Assembly (NCBI GenBank): GCA_963785745.1
Contig: CAWAWR010000016.1
Coordinates: forward strand, 186,001 to 250,000
Direction of reading: 5' to 3'
DNA from: VAZQ01 sp963785745
Lineage (GTDB): Bacteria; Pseudomonadota; Alphaproteobacteria; Rhizobiales; Xanthobacteraceae
DNA length: 64,000 nt
The notes beneath the pieces were generated by a model. That model was not told the DNA's origin. It worked only from the letters and a program-made list of their open reading frames with translations, and ran no database searches. A program made the position numbers and the translations under genes. Positions 45,621 through 54,373 of the stretch are shown here, piece by piece (the first letter of the stretch is position 1; every line of letters starts with the position of its first letter).

Positions 45621-47027
45621 ATGTCATCTCCATCCTCCGCCTTGCCCGCCGTCCTCGACCGTATCGACGCCGAACTCGACAACAGCGTCGGACGGCTGTT
45701 CGACTTCCTGAAGATCCAGTCGATCTCGACCGATCCGGCCTATGCCAAGCATTGCAAGGCGGCAGCGGAATTCGTGGCGAAGGATCTCGCGAGCCTCGGC
45801 TTCGATGCGTCGTTGCGCGACACCGGCGGGCATCCGGCGGTGGTCGGCAAGGCCGGCAACGGCGCGGGCAACGGCGAGGCGCCGCATGTGCTGTTCTACG
45901 GCCACTACGACGTACAGCCGGTCGACCCGCTGTCGCTGTGGGAGACGCCGCCGTTTGAGCCGCGCATGGCAACAACGCCCGACGGCCGCAAGATCATCGT
46001 GGCGCGCGGCGCCTGCGACGACAAAGGCCAGGTGATGACCTTCGTGGAGGCGCTGCGCGCCTTCAAGGCGGTCACCGGGAGCCTGCCGCTGCCGGTCACC
46101 ATGCTGATCGAGGGCGAGGAGGAATGCGGGTCCGAGCACCTGTTCGATTTCGTGAAAAAGAACGCCGCCGAGCTGAAGCAGGACTTTGCGCTGGTGTGCG
46201 ACACCAGCATGTGGGACGGCAAGACGCCGGCGATCACCACCTCGCTGCGCGGCCTCGTCTATGAGGAGGTCCGCGTCACCTGCGCCGACCGCGACCTACA
46301 TTCCGGGCTGTTCGGCGGCGCCGCGCAGAATCCGCTGCGCGTGCTCTCGCAAATCCTCGGCGCCATGCACGACAAGAACGGCAAGGTCACCATCCCGGGT
46401 TTCTATAACGGCGTGAAGGAGCTGCCGAGAGATATCAAGGCGGAGTTGAAGAAGCTCAAGCTCACGCCCAAGGATTTCCTGGGCAGCGTCGGCCTGAAGA
46501 TTCCGGCCGGCGAAAAGAACCGCATGCTGATCGAGCAGATCGCCACACGTCCGACCGCCGAGATCAACGGCATGATCGGCGGCTACACCGGCGAGGGCGC
46601 AAAGACCGTGCTGCCGGGGCAGGCGACCGCGAAAGTGTCGTTCCGGCTGGTCGGCGACCAGAACCCGAAGAAGATCCAGGACGCCTTCCGCAAATTCGTG
46701 CGCGCGCGGTTGCCGAAAGACGCCAAGGTCGAGTTCACCAATTTCGGCCTTGCGCCCGCGATCCAGCTTCCGTTCGACAATCCTGCGCTGGTGAAGGCGC
46801 GTGCCGCGCTGAAGGCGGAGTGGGGCAAGACCGCGGTGACGGTCGGCGAGGGCGGCTCGATCCCGATCGTCGGCGACTTCAAGCGCGTGCTCGGCATGGA
46901 CACCATCATGGTGGGCTTCGCGCTCGACGACGACCGCGTCCATTCGCCGAACGAAAAATACGACCTGACCTCGTTCCACAAGGGAACTCGAAGCTGGGCG
47001 CGGATTCTGGCGACGCTGGCGGGCTAA
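45621..47027 (+). CDS. M20-family dipeptidase / carboxypeptidase
   Basis: 468 residues. Two-zinc M20 site: 'VLFYGHYDVQPVDP' (His, Asp), 'ARGACDDKGQVMTF' (bridging Asp), 'MLIEGEEECGSEHL' (catalytic Glu pair), an Asp in 'LVCDTSMWDG' and a late His in 'DDRVHSPNEKYDL'. The lid (dimerisation) domain is inserted at about 205-370 with 'RDLHSGLFGGAAQNPLRVL'. It hydrolyses dipeptides or N-acyl amino acids in the cytoplasm. ATG 45621 is preferred; the longer frame upstream only translates the palindrome R3. Confidence 0.93.
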   Translation: MSSPSSALPAVLDRIDAELDNSVGRLFDFLKIQSISTDPAYAKHCKAAAEFVAKDLASLGFDASLRDTGGHPAVVGKAGNGAGNGEAPHVLFYGHYDVQPVDPLSLWETPPFEPRMATTPDGRKIIVARGACDDKGQVMTFVEALRAFKAVTGSLPLPVTMLIEGEEECGSEHLFDFVKKNAAELKQDFALVCDTSMWDGKTPAITTSLRGLVYEEVRVTCADRDLHSGLFGGAAQNPLRVLSQILGAMHDKNGKVTIPGFYNGVKELPRDIKAELKKLKLTPKDFLGSVGLKIPAGEKNRMLIEQIATRPTAEINGMIGGYTGEGAKTVLPGQATAKVSFRLVGDQNPKKIQDAFRKFVRARLPKDAKVEFTNFGLAPAIQLPFDNPALVKARAALKAEWGKTAVTVGEGGSIPIVGDFKRVLGMDTIMVGFALDDDRVHSPNEKYDLTSFHKGTRSWARILATLAG

Positions 47028-47135
47028 GGCGCGTTTTTTCAGCACGAACGGCGCCGCCGCCCGTAAGCGGTGCGCTACCGCCTAAAATTCCACTATGCTA
47101 GTTTCGCCCGGTCATTTCGGCTGTGGGGAAAGGTG

Positions 47136-47879
47136 ATGTTGCGCAGGTTATTGCTGCTGGCATGCGGACTGAATTGCTTTGCGATCTCCGGCGCGCTGGC
47201 GCAGGAGACGGTGCTGTGGCGAAGCGTCGGCCAGTGGCAAATCCGGGTCGATGCGAGCCTGGGCTATGGTTGCTTCCTGGTCGGAAGCTATACGCGCGGC
47301 ACCGTGCTGCGGATCGGGATCGATCAGCAGAACGGCAACGGCTATGTGATGGTCGGCAATGAGGCTTGGCGTTCGCTGCAGGTTGGCAACCAGTACAATC
47401 TCGCTATGCGCTTCGACAACGATGCTCCGTGGCGGGGACGGGCGACCGCGCGGCGGATCGGTTCCGGCGATATGGTGTTTCTCTATCTGTCGTTTGACCG
47501 CTCGCGATTCCTGATCGAGCTGGCGAGACGGCTGAACCTGCGGATCTTCTACAACGGCGAGCTGGTGACGCAGCTTCCGCTGCACGGCACGAATGCCGCC
47601 GTGCAGGAGATGATCCGGTGTCAGCAGGCGGCGGACATTGCCCGCAAGAACCGGCCGCAAGGCGATCCTTTCGCCGGCGGCTCGCCGCAGAACACGCCGT
47701 CCGGTCCCGGCGGAGGCGGTGGTGGTGGCGGACCGTCCTTTAGTCCCAGTGGACCCTCGTCCGCTCCCGGACCCGGTGATCTAGCGCCAGGTCCTGGTCC
47801 CGGCGGTCCGTCTTCCGTTCCCGATGCGCCGTCCTCGCCCGGCGGTCCGACGTTTCGCCCCAGCCCAAGCGGCCGGTAG
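47136..47879 (+). CDS. Secreted protein of unknown function with Gly/Pro/Ser-rich tail
   Basis: 247 residues. GGGGAAAGGTG precedes ATG 47136. A signal peptide (1-22, ending Ala-Leu-Ala-Gln) is followed by a compact domain with 'VGQWQIRVDASLGYGCFLVG' and 'LRIGIDQQNGNGYVMVGNEA', then 'MVFLYLSFDRSRFLIELARR'. From residue 180 on it is a disordered tail of Gly, Pro and Ser. The folded part resembles small exported beta proteins that are common in Rhizobiales. Function unknown; the tail may span the envelope or peptidoglycan. Confidence 0.72.
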   Translation: MLRRLLLLACGLNCFAISGALAQETVLWRSVGQWQIRVDASLGYGCFLVGSYTRGTVLRIGIDQQNGNGYVMVGNEAWRSLQVGNQYNLAMRFDNDAPWRGRATARRIGSGDMVFLYLSFDRSRFLIELARRLNLRIFYNGELVTQLPLHGTNAAVQEMIRCQQAADIARKNRPQGDPFAGGSPQNTPSGPGGGGGGGGPSFSPSGPSSAPGPGDLAPGPGPGGPSSVPDAPSSPGGPTFRPSPSGR

Positions 47880-47887
47880 CGACGCGT

Positions 47888-48568
47888 CTACAGCGGCCGG
47901 TACCAGCGCTGATCGTACAGCGCGCCGGTGATCGGCGTGAGCGAGCCGCGGAACGCGCGCGTATGGGCGGCCAGCTCGTGCGCGTCGTTCGCGCGCTGGT
48001 TCTTCCAGACCTCGACCACGGTGAAATGATTGGTGCGGCTCTTCTGGTGCACCACGTCGAAGCGCAGGTTGCCGGCGTCCTTGCGGCTCGGTCCGCTCAG
48101 CGCCGTCAGCGCGGCCACCACCTTGTCGCGCGCGGGCCCGGGCACGTCGACATGGGTGACGACATAGACCACGCCGCCGCGCGGGGCTTGCGAAGGCGCG
48201 AGCAGCGTCGGCAGCGAGAAGCGGTCGTCGAACGGCGCAATCAGGTTGGGTGTGACCTTCTCGCGGAATTGCTTGTGATGCGCGCTCGCCACATGGGCGT
48301 CGAAGGATTGCTGGTCTTTCCAGCTTTCCAGGATCACGAACTCCCGCGCCGGCGCGGTGCGTTGCAGGATCTCGAAGCGGGTGAGGCCGGCGTCCTTGCG
48401 GCTGGCATTGGCAAGCTGCCGCAGCGCCGCCGCCGTCTGCCGCTGCGCCGCCGGCGCGACCTCGATGTAAGTCACCATGTGGACCGACGGATCGTCCTGC
48501 GCGCTCGCCGGTGTGGCGGCGAGCGGCGCCAGCGCCATCGCAAGAACAAAAATGAGTTTACGCATCAT
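47888..48568 (-). CDS. Exported protein with two ABM (antibiotic biosynthesis monooxygenase) domains
   Basis: 226 residues. A signal peptide ends near Ala-Ser-Ala-Gln. Two tandem ferredoxin-like ABM repeats follow: first 'VTYIEVAPAAQRQTAAALRQ' with 'FVILESWKDQQSFDAHVASA', second 'VTHVDVPGPARDKVVAALTA' with 'FTVVEVWKNQRANDAHELAA'. ABM domains are usually cytoplasmic single-domain quinone- or haem-related oxygenases, so an exported two-domain form is uncommon. GGGAGGATTG precedes ATG 48568. It converges with the gene ending at 47879, stops 8 nt apart. Confidence 0.85.
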   Translation of the reverse strand: MMRKLIFVLAMALAPLAATPASAQDDPSVHMVTYIEVAPAAQRQTAAALRQLANASRKDAGLTRFEILQRTAPAREFVILESWKDQQSFDAHVASAHHKQFREKVTPNLIAPFDDRFSLPTLLAPSQAPRGGVVYVVTHVDVPGPARDKVVAALTALSGPSRKDAGNLRFDVVHQKSRTNHFTVVEVWKNQRANDAHELAAHTRAFRGSLTPITGALYDQRWYRPL

Positions 48569-48687
48569 CAATCCTCCCAATCCCTTTTGTTATGCGCCGA
48601 TCGTAGACCTGTGCTGTGCAGGCCGTCAAAGGCCGGAACCAGCTTCGACCGCCGTACGTTGTCTTCCAAAGCAATGGAGGAACAGGA

Positions 48688-48921
48688 ATGGTCGCACCCC
48701 ACATCATCAAGGAACACATGGAGATCGTGGGTTCCGACGGCGTGCACGTCGGAACCGTCGACCACATGGAAGGCGCTGACGAGGTGAAGCTGACCAGGAA
48801 TGACGAGGAAGCGGGCGACGAACATCATTTCATCCCGCTCGCCTGGGTCGATCACGTCGACCAGAAAGTGCACCTCAAACAGTCAGGCGCCGAGGCCAAG
48901 GCGCGCTGGAAAACGCACTAG
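48688..48921 (+). CDS. DUF2171 protein
   Basis: 77 residues. 'HIIKEHMEIVGSDGVHVGTV', 'DHMEGADEVKLTRND' and 'HHFIPLAWVDHVDQKVHLKQ' match DUF2171, a PRC-barrel-like small domain of unknown function that often responds to stress. GGAGGAACAGGA precedes ATG 48688. Strongly acidic with many His residues. Divergent from the ABM gene by 119 nt. Confidence 0.85.
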   Translation: MVAPHIIKEHMEIVGSDGVHVGTVDHMEGADEVKLTRNDEEAGDEHHFIPLAWVDHVDQKVHLKQSGAEAKARWKTH

Positions 48922-48978
48922 CAAAGGTGCGATGGCCTTCATTTCCGCCGCCCGCCCGAACAGGCCGGGCGGCGGACT

Positions 48979-50610
48979 CTATTTCTGCGTCAGGCCGCGC
49001 TGCGTGAGCAGCGTGTCGTAGGAACGGTCGCGGATGTCGTAGACGCGCGCATAGACGACGCCGTCGCGCACGACTTCAAACAGCACTGGCGCGTCGAATT
49101 GCCGGCAATAGAACTCACCGAGCATCATCGCGAAGTCGGCGCCCTTCGGATTCCAGGTGGTTTCGAAATCCGGCCCGAGTTCGACCTGCGGCGAACGATG
49201 ATGGCCGCACACCGCGAGCTTCCAGCGGCGGTCTTTCGGCTTCTGCAATTTGAGTTCGGCGATTTTTGCGGCCAGTCCCTGCGAGGCCTGCTTCAGCGAC
49301 AGCCCCCAATAATCGAGCATGTAGCGGTCGCGCGCGCCGGCGACGCCACCGGCAAGCCGGTTGAACGACGTGTATTCGTAAGGGTGGCGCCCCACCATGT
49401 CGACGACCGGCAGCGCGATCCCGATGACGAAGACGGCGGCCGCGGTCATGGCGGCCAGGTGGCCGCGACGGCGCAGCGCCTCGAACAGCCAGGCACCCGC
49501 CAGCCCGCCGGCGACCGCGAGCGGCGGGACGATGAACAGGAAATGCCGCACGCCGTTGTACATGGCCGGCCGCATCGCCACCGCCAGCACGACCGGCAGC
49601 GCGGCCGCGAAGGCGATCAGCAGCAGCACCGCGCGCCGGTTCGGCGTATTGCTGCCGCGACATGCGCCGACCAGCGCGCCGGCGACGCCACCGGCCGCGA
49701 GCGCGACGAACAGTTCCGGCAGCTTGAGCGCCAGCAGCGTCGGCAGATAGCTGCGCGGCATCTCGGTGACTTTGATCAATGCGCCGCCGAACAGCTCGTC
49801 CCACGGCTCTTCGAAGAAGCGCGAGAAGTATTGCAGCGCCCGAAACGGATTGAGCGGCTCCGCGACACTCCAGGGCCAGACCAGCGCCATCACCGCATAG
49901 CCGAGCACCAATCCCGGCAACAGGCGCAGCACGAAACGCCCGCATGCGGCGCCGGCGACGCGCAGGCCGTCGCGGCGCGCCTCGATGGTGACGATCAGCG
50001 CCAGCGCGGCCAGCGCATAGAGCGCGCCGAAGCCGCCCAGGATGCGCGTGCCGATGGCGAGGCCGGCCCCCAGTCCGACCAGCGTCACGGTCGCCGCGCC
50101 CGGCCGCGGGTACCCTTTGAAGGCACGCGCGAGCGCGAGCAACATGAGCGCCATCGCTACCGCGAACGGCGCATCCTTGGCGTTGATGAAGGCGTGGCCG
50201 ACGAACAGCGGGCAGGTCGCCAGCAGCGCGAGCGCAATGAAGCCGGCCAGCGGCCCGCCGACGCGGCGTCCAAGCCGCCAGACGATCAGGAGCCCGATCA
50301 GTCCGACGATGGCGCCGGCCAGCCGACGCGTCTCGAACACGCTGAACGGCAGAAACTTGGCGAGCAGCGCGGCGGCGAGATCGAACCCGCCGCCGTATTC
50401 ATAGAGGTTCACCCACGAGAGCGCGCGGCGGTCGGCCAGTCCCGAGGCGTAGAGCGACAGCAGCAGATCGCCGTATTCGGCATGGGTGTAGTCGTCCCAG
50501 CCGAGCCCGTAGTCGCGGAAGGTCGCGAGCGCGACAATCGCGGCGATCGCCAGCAGCGCGAGCGCCAGACGGTCGGCGATGTGCGTGGTTTGCTGTGCGG
50601 GGGGCGCCAT
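48979..50610 (-). CDS. GT39/ArnT-like membrane glycosyltransferase
   Basis: 543 residues with about ten to twelve membrane segments and a soluble C-terminal part. The first periplasmic loop has 'FRDYGLGWDDYTHAEYGDLL' with acidic residues where GT-C enzymes bind the lipid-linked donor. 'ALLATCPLFVGHAFINAKDA' and 'FNRLAGGVAGARDRYMLDYW' are conserved within the group. Such enzymes move a sugar from a polyprenyl phosphate to a lipid or protein. ATG 50610 is chosen because a leftward terminator at 50636-50665 lies inside the longer frame. Donor and acceptor are unknown. Confidence 0.82.
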   Translation of the reverse strand: MAPPAQQTTHIADRLALALLAIAAIVALATFRDYGLGWDDYTHAEYGDLLLSLYASGLADRRALSWVNLYEYGGGFDLAAALLAKFLPFSVFETRRLAGAIVGLIGLLIVWRLGRRVGGPLAGFIALALLATCPLFVGHAFINAKDAPFAVAMALMLLALARAFKGYPRPGAATVTLVGLGAGLAIGTRILGGFGALYALAALALIVTIEARRDGLRVAGAACGRFVLRLLPGLVLGYAVMALVWPWSVAEPLNPFRALQYFSRFFEEPWDELFGGALIKVTEMPRSYLPTLLALKLPELFVALAAGGVAGALVGACRGSNTPNRRAVLLLIAFAAALPVVLAVAMRPAMYNGVRHFLFIVPPLAVAGGLAGAWLFEALRRRGHLAAMTAAAVFVIGIALPVVDMVGRHPYEYTSFNRLAGGVAGARDRYMLDYWGLSLKQASQGLAAKIAELKLQKPKDRRWKLAVCGHHRSPQVELGPDFETTWNPKGADFAMMLGEFYCRQFDAPVLFEVVRDGVVYARVYDIRDRSYDTLLTQRGLTQK

Positions 50611-50635
50611 TGGCGGAGTATGCCCGCGCGGGTGG

Positions 50636-50665
50636 TCAAAACAAAAGCGGGGCATGTTGCCCCGC
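50636..50665 (-). terminator. Rho-independent terminator for the leftward sod transcript
   Basis: Read leftward, an 8-bp stem GCGGGGCA/TGCCCCGC with a three-base loop is followed by TTTTGTTTTG. It lies 120 nt downstream of the superoxide dismutase stop and just before the glycosyltransferase start, separating the two transcripts. Confidence 0.8.
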
Positions 50666-50674
50666 GTCTTCCTT

Positions 50675-50761
50675 CGTCATGCCCGGCCTTGTGCCGGGCA
50701 TCCACGTCTTGAGATCGTCAGCGGTGAGACGTGGATGGTCGGGACAAGCCCGGCCATGACG
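50675..50761. repeat. CATGCCCGGC-type intergenic palindrome (copy R4)
   Basis: The clearest copy. The left half CGTCATGCCCGGCCTTGTGC continues CGGGCATCCACGTC. The right half GACGTGGATGGTCGGGACAA continues GCCCGGCCATGACG. Each half also folds on itself (GCCCGGC...GCCGGGC). It lies between the sod stop and its terminator, so it would be in the sod 3' UTR. Confidence 0.78.
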
Positions 50762-50786
50762 CATCGAGAGACTACAAGATGACGGG

Positions 50787-51389
50787 CTACTTCATCGCCG
50801 CATCGTACATTTTCGCGACGTATTCCCAATTGACCATGTGATCGAGGAACGCCTTGAGATAATCGGGCCGGCGGTTGCGGTAGTCGATGTAGTAGGAGTG
50901 CTCCCAGACGTCGCAGCCGAGGATGGGCTTGCCGCCATGCACCAGCGGGCTTTCGCCGTTCGCGGTCTTGGTCACCTGGATCTTGCCGTCGACGACAGCC
51001 AGCCAGCACCAGCCGGAGCCGAACTGCCCGACGCCGGCCGCGATGAAGTCCTCCTTCATCTTCGCCACCGAGCCGAGGTCGGCGGCGATCTTCTTTTCCA
51101 GATTACCCGGCAGCTTGTCGTCGCCGCCGTTCGGCTTCATCCATTGCCAGAAGTGCAGGTGGTTGTAGTGCTGCCCGGCATTGTTGAAGAGCCCGGCGTT
51201 CTTGCCGAACGAGCCTTTGACGATGTCCTCGAGCGACTTGCCTTCCCACTCGGTGCCCTTGAGCAGGTTGTTGCCGTTGTTGACGTAGGCGAGGTGGTGT
51301 TTGTCATGGTGGTATTCGAGCGTCTCGCGCGACATGTAGGGGGCGAGCGCATCGTGCGAATAGGGCAAATCCGGCAGCTTGAACGACAT
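50787..51389 (-). CDS. sodB: Superoxide dismutase, Fe/Mn type
   Basis: 200 residues. Metal ligands are His27 in 'TLEYHHDKHHLAYVNN', a His in 'AGQHYNHLHFWQWM', and Asp and His in 'LGCDVWEHSYYIDYRNRRPD'. 'GQFGSGWCWLAVVDGKI' is also conserved. It converts superoxide to H2O2 and O2 in the cytoplasm. The sequence pattern fits iron or cambialistic enzymes, but metal choice cannot be fixed from sequence. A 175-nt gap separates it from the divergent membrane-protein gene. Confidence 0.97.
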   Translation of the reverse strand: MSFKLPDLPYSHDALAPYMSRETLEYHHDKHHLAYVNNGNNLLKGTEWEGKSLEDIVKGSFGKNAGLFNNAGQHYNHLHFWQWMKPNGGDDKLPGNLEKKIAADLGSVAKMKEDFIAAGVGQFGSGWCWLAVVDGKIQVTKTANGESPLVHGGKPILGCDVWEHSYYIDYRNRRPDYLKAFLDHMVNWEYVAKMYDAAMK

Positions 51390-51564
51390 CAGTCTCTCCT
51401 CGGTGATTGCAAGTCCGTATCTACTATGCGTGTCCGCCGATTGACAGCGGCGACCGTGATTTACGAATTCACAGCGTCGGTCCCGCGCCCGTTGAGCGGA
51501 GGCGTGCCTGTGCTATCGTACCCCCTGTTTTCGAGTTGGACTAATTCGAAACTGGGGGGCTCCC

Positions 51565-52161
51565 ATGGTTGCATTTTTCCAATCGCTTCATAAGACGCTC
51601 GCGGCGGGTGTCGGCCTGCTGATCGTCCTCATCATCCTCGTCGGCTTGATCAGCGGACAGTTCATCAAGCTCGATGCGGCCTGGTGGCTGTTCTTCTGGC
51701 GCTGGCTGCACATCCTGTCCGGCATCATGTGGATGGGCCTGCTCTGGTATCTCAACTTCGTCCAGACGCCGACCGTTCCCAAGATCGAGCCCGCCGAGCA
51801 TCGCGCCGCGATCACCAAATTCATCGCACCGAACGTTCTGTTCTGGTTCCGCTACTCCGCGCTTGCCACCGTGGTGTTCGGTCTCACCCTGGCACTGCAC
51901 AAGGGCTATCTGATCCAGGCGCTGACGTTCCAGCGCGGCGTTTACACGATCGGCATCGGCATGTGGCTGGCGCTGATCATGGCGTTCAATGTCTGGTTCA
52001 TCATCTGGCCGAACCAGAAGAAGGTTCTCGGGCTGGTCGAGGCGTCCGCCGACGAGAAAGCCGCGGCCGCGCGCCTGGCCGGCATGACCTCGCGCATCAA
52101 CACCATGCTGTCGATCCCGATGCTCTATTGCATGGTTGCGCAGAACAACGCGGCCCTCTGA
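51565..52161 (+). CDS. PuuD/urate-oxidase-N-terminal-domain-like membrane protein
   Basis: 198 residues with about four or five membrane helices. 'WWLFFWRWLHILSGIMWMGL' and 'LWYLNFVQTP' match the Urate_ox_N membrane domain of PuuD, and 'IGIGMWLALIMAFNVWFIIW' with 'PNQKKVLGL' follow. Full PuuD proteins also carry a C-terminal cytochrome c domain, which is missing here; no CxxCH is present. Stand-alone versions are frequent in alphaproteobacteria and their role is not shown. The His and Trp in the first helices could bind haem. Confidence 0.82.
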   Translation: MVAFFQSLHKTLAAGVGLLIVLIILVGLISGQFIKLDAAWWLFFWRWLHILSGIMWMGLLWYLNFVQTPTVPKIEPAEHRAAITKFIAPNVLFWFRYSALATVVFGLTLALHKGYLIQALTFQRGVYTIGIGMWLALIMAFNVWFIIWPNQKKVLGLVEASADEKAAAARLAGMTSRINTMLSIPMLYCMVAQNNAAL

Positions 52162-52265
52162 CCGCGCGCCACGGGCTCGGACGCCACAGGCTGGTGCGCT
52201 CATAAAGGCGGCTCCGGTCCGGCCGGCTTCGTCTTGAAGGCCGGGACAGAAAGTTAATCAACCGC

Positions 52266-52287
52266 CGGCATGGTTGGTTCCATGCCG
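52266..52287. promoter_or_regulatory. Hairpin CGGCATGG/CCATGCCG in the 52162-52455 gap
   Basis: A perfect 8-bp stem with loop TTGGTT lies 105 nt after the PuuD-like stop. It has no T tract. It may be a weak terminator or an operator. A nearby TTAA-N6-TTAA (52335-52348) resembles a CtrA box with a short spacer. The rest of the gap shows nothing else. Confidence 0.35.
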
Positions 52288-52455
52288 ACGGAACCTCTGC
52301 GCCGGGACCAAGGCCGGACGGGCAACGTCGTTAATCAAGATTAAGAGTTGATGCTCCCGTCCCTTGCGCGTTCTCGCGAACAGGGTCAAAATTCTTTGCT
52401 AACCATAGCAGCCGGGGCTGCATGTTATGGGGGGCTGGGGCGGGGCGTTAGTCCG

Positions 52456-53376
52456 ATGTTTGTGATCCTGCTAGTGCTGGGTGTCCTGCTCATTGGGGCG
52501 GGTGCGGCGTTGATCGGATTTGGTATTCCGATCAAGGAGTTAAGCTTTGGTCCTACAGTAATTTTGGCGGGCGCCTTTGCGTTCGTCGGCGGGCTTCTGC
52601 TCGTCGGCCTGTCGGCCATTGTGGCCGAGCTGGCGCAGCTCCGCGCCGCGCTGAAAGCGCCGATGCCGGCGCCCCAGGTCGCTGTCGTGCCGATCGCGCC
52701 TGCTGCCCGTTCGGAGGTTGTGGCGCCGCCGGCCGAGGCCGTCGCCCGCGAGCCCGTTAAGGAATCCGTTAAAGAGGCTGAGCCGGTAGCGGCTCCCGCC
52801 GTGCTGGCGTCGAGCGCGGCCGAGGAGGTGTCGGCCGCCGCCATCGAACGCCTGCGCTCGAGCGTTCCGCGTTCGGACAAGGTCGTTCCGGAGGCGGAGG
52901 AAACCGTCCCGCTATCGCCGACCGCTCAGCAGGCTGCCGAGCCGCCGCCGCCGCAGGTCGAGCCCGTGCCGCTGCCGCGATCGGCCGGCGCGGCCGCCGT
53001 CGAAACCCGCGAGCCAAAGCTCGATTTCCTGTTCCGTCCGCGCCAGACGCGCCAGGCAGGCACACCGCAGGCCCCGCAGCAGGAAGCCTTCGATTCACTT
53101 TGGCCGAAGCGTCCCGCGCGCGAGCCACAGCCCGACCAGCGTCTTGAAGTCGCCCGTGCGCCCGGCGCAGCCGGCGCTTCGCATCCGGCTCATGAAGCCG
53201 AACCGGCGCCCGATGCGCCGCGAGAGCGCAGCGTGGCGATCCTCAAGTCCGGCGTGGTCGATGGCATGGCGTACACGCTCTACGCCGACGGCTCGATCGA
53301 GGCGCAGCTCCCGCAAGGAACGGTGCGCTTCGGATCGATCGCCGAGCTGCGCGCGCATATCGAGAGCAACGCGTAG
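52456..53376 (+). CDS. Membrane-anchored protein of unknown function with Pro/Ala/Glu-rich linker
   Basis: 306 residues. Two membrane segments lie at the N-terminus (residues 2-23 and 33-58, 'ILAGAFAFVGGLLLVGLSAI'). A long disordered Ala/Pro/Glu-rich region (70-255) is followed by a conserved C-terminal block, 'VAILKSGVVDGMAYTLYADG' then 'SIEAQLPQGTVRFGSIAELR'. That last block recurs in Bradyrhizobium-type proteins and looks like a small beta domain. No enzyme motif. Possibly a scaffold at the inner membrane. ATG 52456 starts just before the first helix; longer starts only add a Gly/Ala-rich leader. Confidence 0.7.
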   Translation: MFVILLVLGVLLIGAGAALIGFGIPIKELSFGPTVILAGAFAFVGGLLLVGLSAIVAELAQLRAALKAPMPAPQVAVVPIAPAARSEVVAPPAEAVAREPVKESVKEAEPVAAPAVLASSAAEEVSAAAIERLRSSVPRSDKVVPEAEETVPLSPTAQQAAEPPPPQVEPVPLPRSAGAAAVETREPKLDFLFRPRQTRQAGTPQAPQQEAFDSLWPKRPAREPQPDQRLEVARAPGAAGASHPAHEAEPAPDAPRERSVAILKSGVVDGMAYTLYADGSIEAQLPQGTVRFGSIAELRAHIESNA

Positions 53377-53878
53377 CGCGCTCAGCCCGTTTCCGTCAGG
53401 ACGTTTCCCGCTGGCTCTAACGCCATTCAAGGCGCGCAAGCGCGTGCTGCGCACAATAGTATTGCGCGGCGCCGGCCGGCTTGACGACTTGCGCCCGTGG
53501 TTCCGTACCAAGAATTCATTGCCGACTGGGGACGCTTATGCGCCTCACTATTGGCGGCGACCGCCCAAATACATAATTCCAGACCGCTGAGGGACCGGCG
53601 AGCCCTGGTTCCGCAGAGATCGCGCGACGCGAAGCCCTCGGTGACCTGTAACGTTTGAGAACAGTGCAATAATTCCCAACGATTACTTTGCCCCAGCACA
53701 TATTCTCATCTTGCGCTGAGCAAAGAAGTCGCTACAAATGACAGCAATCCGGCCCCCAATTCTTGCCATTCAAGACGTTGAGAGGCCTTTTATCGACCCG
53801 CATTGGTCGAAATACCTTATAAGCGCGATGGCGATCGGCAGGCATGAAAGATCAATCGGGCAACAGGAACAGTATTTC

Positions 53879-54295
53879 ATGAGCGACAACGGTTCAGGCG
53901 GATCATACATCGGGCTGACGGCGACGATCGTCTCGGCCTATGTGAGCAACAATTCGGTGCCGGCTCAGGAACTGTCGAGCCTGATCAATCAGGTGCATTC
54001 CGCTCTCACCCGGGTGTCGAGCGGTCAGGGCGATTTGCCGAGCGAGCCGCTTCGGCCCGCGGTTTCGGTCAAGAAATCGATCACGCCGGAACACATCGTC
54101 TGCCTGGAAGACGGCAAGAAGTTCAAGTCGCTCAAGCGCCATCTGCGCACCCAATACAGCATGACGCCCGAGCAATACCGCGAGAAATGGGGTCTGCCGG
54201 CAGACTATCCGATGGTCGCTCCCAATTATGCGGAGGCGCGGTCACAACTCGCCAAGCAGATGGGCCTCGGCCAACAGCGCCGCCGGCGCAAATAG
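53879..54295 (+). CDS. mucR: MucR/Ros-family transcriptional regulator
   Basis: 138 residues. The N-terminal oligomerisation part is 'YIGLTATIVSAYVSNNSVPA' plus 'LSSLINQVHSALTRVSS'. The zinc-finger DNA-binding part is 'IVCLEDGKKFKSLKRHLRTQ' followed by 'YSMTPEQYREKWGLPADYPM'. MucR proteins bind A/T-rich DNA, are abundant H-NS-like silencers and control exopolysaccharide, motility and cell-cycle genes in rhizobia. The 500-nt leader upstream is partly A/T-rich (53640-53740), in line with autoregulation. The true start is ATG 53879; an in-frame extension to 53738 is not conserved. A terminator follows. Confidence 0.95.
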   Translation: MSDNGSGGSYIGLTATIVSAYVSNNSVPAQELSSLINQVHSALTRVSSGQGDLPSEPLRPAVSVKKSITPEHIVCLEDGKKFKSLKRHLRTQYSMTPEQYREKWGLPADYPMVAPNYAEARSQLAKQMGLGQQRRRRK

Positions 54296-54318
54296 GCACA
54301 GCATGTGACGCGACTGAG

Positions 54319-54346
54319 AAAGCCGCTCCGCGAGGCGGCTTTTTCA
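54319..54346 (+). terminator. Rho-independent terminator after mucR
   Basis: AAAGCCGC pairs with GCGGCTTT around CTCCGCGAG-type loop sequence, followed by TTTTTCAGTTT. It lies 24 nt after the mucR stop and before the convergent sufE gene. Confidence 0.85.
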
Positions 54347-54373
54347 GTTTGGGCTGCGCGCTGGAATGAGACG

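Noticed and set aside
49099..50712. 537-codon rightward open frame opposite the GT39-like gene
   Set aside because: It is Arg/Gln/Asp-rich with no domain; an antisense frame produced by GC-rich codon bias.
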